A model generated the notes under the pieces. It made no database searches, was not told the DNA's origin, and worked only from the letters and a program-made list of their open reading frames with translations. Both the position numbers and the translations under genes were made by a program. This document shows positions 14,225 through 17,474 of a stretch of DNA of 17,474 bases, piece by piece. The stretch is from assembly GCA_900547955.1 (NCBI GenBank), contig URIR01000040.1, forward strand, positions 1-17,474, given 5' to 3'. The DNA comes from an uncultured Eubacteriales bacterium (GTDB lineage: Bacteria; Bacillota; Clostridia; Christensenellales; QALW01). The number at the start of each line of letters is the position of its first letter. Position 1 is the first letter of the stretch.

Positions 14225-15484
14225 TTAAATTTTCTCAAACATATTCAGCACACCCTGCTTAAGCACATGTTGATATATCTGCTCAGGGTCTGTTAAATAC
14301 AGATTATTGGCTTTCATATGCTCAAACAGCTCGCCGCCCGAAAAGGTAAAGCGCGACGAAGGATTGAGCCGTCTTTGAACGTCCGAATAAATTATGCCCT
14401 CTCCCGCAGCCAAGGTATCGGGAATGGCTTCGGGCGTTTTGCCTCTAAGCAGGCGCACGGCGTTATATCCCGCAAGAGTGCCGGTAGCTATAGCTTCAGT
14501 ATGTCCCACCAGAGGCCCCGCCTTCTCTCCGGCGAAAAACAAATTATCTACACATTCTGATTTCATAAAATTATCCCTGGGCGCCATTGCGGTAAAACGG
14601 ACTGAATTGCCCTTGCCTCCTGCAATAGGGTCAGCATAAGCCGCCCGCTCAAAGCCAGGTATTCTGCGCAATTCCTCCAACGGAAAAAAAGGCGTCATTA
14701 ATTTTGCATGTCCGTTATCCAACAATACCGCGTTATCCTTATATTCCCTGAGCGCGTACTGCCGGCAGGCTTTATAGGAAAGCAGGTCGTGCTGCAATGA
14801 TTCCGGTATAGCTACTACAGCCTTGCCCTGCTCTTCAAGAGCCTTTATCAAGCTCTCCGAAAGGGATTCCTTGACCAGCTCGCATGAACCGCTGTAAGCG
14901 CCTATTCCGTCCTGTCTTATATTAGCATACTCTAGAATCCCCATATCGGCGCATATGCTTCTTCTGCCCCCGAAGGCAGGACACCTTAAAACGCACATAG
15001 CGCATCCTGAGCCGTATTTTGCACAGCTGGCAGGAGGCCCGGCGGTACCGGTAGCGTCAATATAAAAATCCGCCTTATAATTTTTCCCCTCATCGTCATA
15101 AATACTGTCCACCCTGCTATCTTTTGCGCACGCGCCTTTTATACGCACGCTCAAGCGCACCTCTACCCCGTTTTCCTCCAGAAAAGGCTTTATTTTCGGC
15201 GGAAGCGCTAAAACGTCGTAAAGGCTGGCATGCTCGTGCCCGGGAAAGCTTATATTTTTATGCCGCAGATTTTGGTCAATAAGTTTAAACAGCCTGCCTC
15301 CGCCTAAACAAATCATCTCCTCAGCAACTGTAAACCGGCCGTTATTGCGCATAATCCCGCCTACCAGCCCGGTTCCCAGAAGCGAATCTGTACGCTCTAA
15401 AAGCAGCGTCCTGGCTTTAAGAGACGCGGCCTCGAGCGCGGCCGCTACGCCTCCCCAGCCTCCGCCTATAACTATTACATCCAT
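14225..15484 (-). CDS. FAD-dependent oxidoreductase with CxxCxxxCP cluster (419 aa)
   Basis: An N-terminal Rossmann fold binds FAD: VIVIGGGWGG (GxGxxG at 7-12) with Glu30 at the end of strand 2. A YIDATGT motif (141-147) and a C-terminal NLFFAGEKAGPLVGHTEAIATG segment are typical of FAD oxidoreductases related to the GidA/TrmFO and FAD_oxidored groups. Cys154, Cys161, Cys164 and Cys168-Pro give a CxxCxxxCP pattern like half of a ferredoxin site, so an Fe-S cluster or redox disulfide is possible. The substrate is unknown. ATG 15484 has AGGAGA eight bases upstream. The protein is cytoplasmic, with no signal or membrane segment. The gene follows the TetR gene on the same strand, 224 bases downstream, with its own promoter candidate, so TetR control is possible but unproven. 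Confidence 0.8.
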   Translation of the reverse strand: MDVIVIGGGWGGVAAALEAASLKARTLLLERTDSLLGTGLVGGIMRNNGRFTVAEEMICLGGGRLFKLIDQNLRHKNISFPGHEHASLYDVLALPPKIKPFLEENGVEVRLSVRIKGACAKDSRVDSIYDDEGKNYKADFYIDATGTAGPPASCAKYGSGCAMCVLRCPAFGGRRSICADMGILEYANIRQDGIGAYSGSCELVKESLSESLIKALEEQGKAVVAIPESLQHDLLSYKACRQYALREYKDNAVLLDNGHAKLMTPFFPLEELRRIPGFERAAYADPIAGGKGNSVRFTAMAPRDNFMKSECVDNLFFAGEKAGPLVGHTEAIATGTLAGYNAVRLLRGKTPEAIPDTLAAGEGIIYSDVQRRLNPSSRFTFSGGELFEHMKANNLYLTDPEQIYQHVLKQGVLNMFEKI

Positions 15485-15599
15485 AATTATTTCTCCTGCT
15501 TGCTAATAAACAATATTTTTGCAGCCGGCAAAAGGTTATGCACTTTATCAGCGCCCGCTCTGACTGCCGGTACTATTAAATAATATATGCTTTAAATTA

Positions 15600-15629
15600 A
15601 CATTAATATGCAAGGTATAATGTGGTCAA
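15600..15629 (-). promoter_or_regulatory. Promoter/operator candidate for the FAD oxidoreductase
   Basis: TTGACC on the minus strand (plus 15624-15629) is followed at 18 bases by TAATGT (plus 15600-15605). The interval is a 24-base interrupted palindrome with ACATTA and TAATGT ends (15600-15623), the place where a TetR-type repressor would bind. The -10 match is weak. Confidence 0.35.
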
Positions 15630-15671
15630 AAAGTTGAATGGCGTTTCTGCACAGCCTTGCGCCCTCTTGCC

Positions 15672-15687
15672 GGGCTTAAATAAGCCC
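15672..15687. repeat. Small hairpin downstream of the TetR gene
   Basis: GGGCTT (15672-15677) and AAGCCC (15682-15687) flank a four-base loop, just after the TetR stop codon on the minus strand. No clear T tract follows, so termination here would be weak. Confidence 0.35.
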
Positions 15688-15708
15688 TCTGGCCTAACGG
15701 CCCGCCCT

Positions 15709-16284
15709 TTACTTCAAATATTCCAAGCCTCCTGTCATAAATTCCTCGGCAGCCTGCGCTATTTCTTCAGCCGAAGCCACCATGCCCTCGTCCAGCCATT
15801 TCTGCAGCAGGCCTATACAGCCCATACTTGCAAAAGCATAATAATATTCTAATTTTTTAGGAGAAGCCTTTTCAAAATATTTAGCATAGCCCTCCATACA
15901 GGTCTGCCGGCCTATATTAAGAAGCTTAAGCAGAAATAATTTATCACCGTAAGGGCCCAGCGTAACAATGCACAAATCTGAATTATCCTTTATAAATTGG
16001 AATATGCCTGCGGTGACTTTTACGGGATTAAGACCGTTTTCTCCCAGAAGCGGCTTCATAGCTTCCTTAAAATGCTTAAGCGCCTCTTCCTCTATACTGT
16101 CGCGGAGGTCGTATAAATCCTTATAATGAGTATAAAACGTTCCTCTGTTTATTCCCGCTTCTTCACATAATTCCTTAACTGAAATACTCTGAATAGGCTT
16201 CAAGCTAAGCAGTTTGGTAAAGCTCTTGCGGATAAGCATTCGGGTGACCCGTGTGCGATGGTCATTTGTAAACTTTTTAATAAT
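15709..16284 (-). CDS. TetR/AcrR-family transcriptional regulator (191 aa from ATT, or 176 from ATG)
   Basis: The N-terminal helix-turn-helix is clear (ISVKELCEEAGINRGTFYTHYKDLYDL). The C-terminal part (LEYYYAFASMGCIGLLQKWLDEGM) fits the TetR_C_7/DhaS-like ligand domain. The usual ATG is at 16239, but it has no ribosome site. In-frame codons upstream encode KKFTNDHRTRVTR, which resembles the segment normally preceding helix 1 in this family. The only well-placed ribosome site (AAAGGAG, 16291-16297) lies six bases before an ATT codon at 16284-16282. I therefore extend the gene to ATT, with doubt. It is divergent from the SDR gene across about 156 bases containing operator-like repeats, the standard layout for a local repressor of the neighbour and of itself. 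Confidence 0.85.
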   Translation of the reverse strand: MIKKFTNDHRTRVTRMLIRKSFTKLLSLKPIQSISVKELCEEAGINRGTFYTHYKDLYDLRDSIEEEALKHFKEAMKPLLGENGLNPVKVTAGIFQFIKDNSDLCIVTLGPYGDKLFLLKLLNIGRQTCMEGYAKYFEKASPKKLEYYYAFASMGCIGLLQKWLDEGMVASAEEIAQAAEEFMTGGLEYLK

Positions 16285-16352
16285 AACCGTCTCCTTTCAA
16301 CAGCCTATGTACAAACTGTTCGTTTATTAATAGAATAGCCACTAGATGTTAA

Positions 16353-16399
16353 TTGTATTTTCTTCTGTAAATGATTATAATACAAGTGTAGAAGAAAAT
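16353..16399 (+). promoter_or_regulatory. SDR promoter with inverted-repeat operator candidate
   Basis: TTGTAT (16353-16358), a 17-base spacer, TATAAT (16376-16381). A perfect 10-base inverted repeat, ATTTTCTTCT (16357-16366) and AGAAGAAAAT (16390-16399), brackets the -10 and the likely transcription start, so a bound regulator would block initiation. A second interrupted palindrome (AACAG...CTGTT, 16299-16320) lies nearer the TetR gene and may be its own operator. Confidence 0.6.
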
Positions 16400-16440
16400 C
16401 AACACCATGTTGTTTACATTCATCCAAGGAGGGATGCTGA

Positions 16441-17474
16441 ATGAAAAAATTATATATAATTACCGGCGCTGCCGGTCATTTGGGAAGCACGATAATAAAG
16501 CTTTTGGAAAGCAGAAACCAACAGGTGCGCGGTCTTATTTTGCCCTCTGAAAGCGCTGAGAATACCAAAAATACAACTTACTATAAAGGAGACGTGACTC
16601 AGCCTGATTCTATGCGGCCTTTATTTGAAAATACTGGCAGCAGTAAGCTTATACTTATTCATACTGCCGGAATTATCGATATATCAGGAGAGCTTACTCC
16701 AAAAATGTACGATGTCAACGTAAACGGAACAAAAAACGTACTCAAGCTCTGTACTCAATATAATGTCAGCCGTATGGTATATGTCAGCTCCGTACATGCC
16801 CTGCCTGAAAAAAGCCGAGGACTGGTTATAACCGAAACAGATGACTTTTCACCCGACACCGTAACGGGCGGATACGCCAAAACCAAGGCTCTGGCAACGC
16901 AGGCCGTCCTCTTTGCCGCTGAAAACGGACTGGACGCAGTAGTAGTTCATCCTTCGGGCATTCTCGGGCCATATGACGACGCTCACAATCATATGGTGCA
17001 AATGATTAGAGATTACGTTTCAGGCAAGCTTCCAGCATGCGTTAAGGGCGGATATGATTTTGTAGACGTGCGCGATGTAGCTGAGGGCTGCCTGGCTGCC
17101 GCGGAAAAGGGAAGGCGCGGCGGCTGTTACATTCTCTCTAACAGGCATTACGATGTAAAAGAAGTGCTTTCAATGGCCAAAAGCATAGGAGGGGGACACA
17201 GACTGCCGGTATTGCCTTTATGGATGGCCAAAGCGGTTTCCCCTTTTATCCGTTTGGACGCAAAACTAAAAAAGCGACGTCCCCTTTATACTTTATATTC
17301 TCTTGACACCCTTTGCAGCAACGACCGGTTTTCACACGATAAGGCCACAGCTGAACTGGGCTACAGACCCCGTGATTTATACGAAACGGTAAAAGATACT
17401 GTCCTTTGGTTACGCCGCCAAGGAATACTAAAGCTAAGAAAAAAAATTAAAAATAAAATATTAAAACAAATTTT
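16441..17474 (+). CDS. Extended SDR: NAD-dependent epimerase/dehydratase-family protein, 3' end off window
   Basis: ATG 16441 is preceded by AAGGAGGG (16426-16433). The frame stays open to the window edge (344 codons), so the stop is not seen. TGAAGHLG (8-15) is the NAD(P)-binding TGxxGxxG. YVSSVHA (114-120) supplies the active-site serine and YAKTK (145-149) the Tyr/Lys pair. VVHPSGILGPYD is typical of the atypical/extended SDR group that includes dihydroflavonol-4-reductase-like and sugar-nucleotide enzymes. Usual length is about 330-350 residues, and the basic Lys-rich tail suggests the gene is close to its end. The substrate cannot be predicted. It is divergent from the TetR gene and probably repressed by it. 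Confidence 0.85.
   Translation, partial: MKKLYIITGAAGHLGSTIIKLLESRNQQVRGLILPSESAENTKNTTYYKGDVTQPDSMRPLFENTGSSKLILIHTAGIIDISGELTPKMYDVNVNGTKNVLKLCTQYNVSRMVYVSSVHALPEKSRGLVITETDDFSPDTVTGGYAKTKALATQAVLFAAENGLDAVVVHPSGILGPYDDAHNHMVQMIRDYVSGKLPACVKGGYDFVDVRDVAEGCLAAAEKGRRGGCYILSNRHYDVKEVLSMAKSIGGGHRLPVLPLWMAKAVSPFIRLDAKLKKRRPLYTLYSLDTLCSNDRFSHDKATAELGYRPRDLYETVKDTVLWLRRQGILKLRKKIKNKILKQI

Noticed and set aside
1..17474. CRISPR array, rRNA or plasmid origin
   Set aside because: No regularly spaced repeats of the right size, no rRNA-like stretch and no replication gene or iteron cluster were seen.

Overview
The window looks like low-to-mid GC Bacillota, most likely a gut-type Clostridia. Evidence: strong GGAGG ribosome binding sites, sigma-A style promoters with 17-base spacers, a spoVG gene, a TndX-type large serine recombinase remnant, and TetR, SDR and FAD-oxidoreductase genes with clostridial character. 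It contains the right end of a prophage, a decayed integrative element, a small MITE-like insertion and ordinary chromosome.

Region 1 (1-10512) is the right part of an apparent prophage. It holds the 3' end of a coiled-coil gene, a 541-residue Gln/Asn/Ala-rich putative virion protein, and a giant 2426-residue polyvalent (internal/ejection type) protein. The giant carries an HExxH motif, a MuF-C/PBECR nuclease-like module and a late hydrophobic segment. Next comes a compact locus with two convergent promoters, a 23-residue hydrophobic peptide and a shared bidirectional terminator, which looks like a type I toxin-antitoxin. Two overlapping genes of the Panacea (DUF4065)/YwgA type follow. The region ends in tandem 13-base repeats and a 3' tRNA fragment ending in CCA, which reads as attR. 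The intact tRNA and the integrase would lie to the left, outside the window.

Region 2 (about 10572-13069) is a broken integrative or mobilizable element. It has a serine recombinase tail with four lesions, an 18-base perfect palindrome, a promoter with a long attenuator-like leader (two intrinsic-terminator hairpins and a possible 25-codon leader peptide), an intact GAP/LysE-like membrane protein, a headless sigma-70 region 4 fragment and a GC-rich palindrome.

Region 3 (13070-13794) has no convincing gene. It holds a 277-base imperfect inverted-repeat element flanked by TA, with a promoter pointing into it.

Region 4 (13795-17474) is chromosomal: spoVG, an FAD-dependent oxidoreductase with a CxxCxxxCP cluster, and a TetR regulator, all on the minus strand. 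Divergent from the TetR gene is an extended SDR gene that runs off the window. The TetR/SDR promoter region has an operator-like inverted repeat, so the regulator probably controls the SDR and perhaps itself. All family names come from reading motifs by eye; no database search was run.
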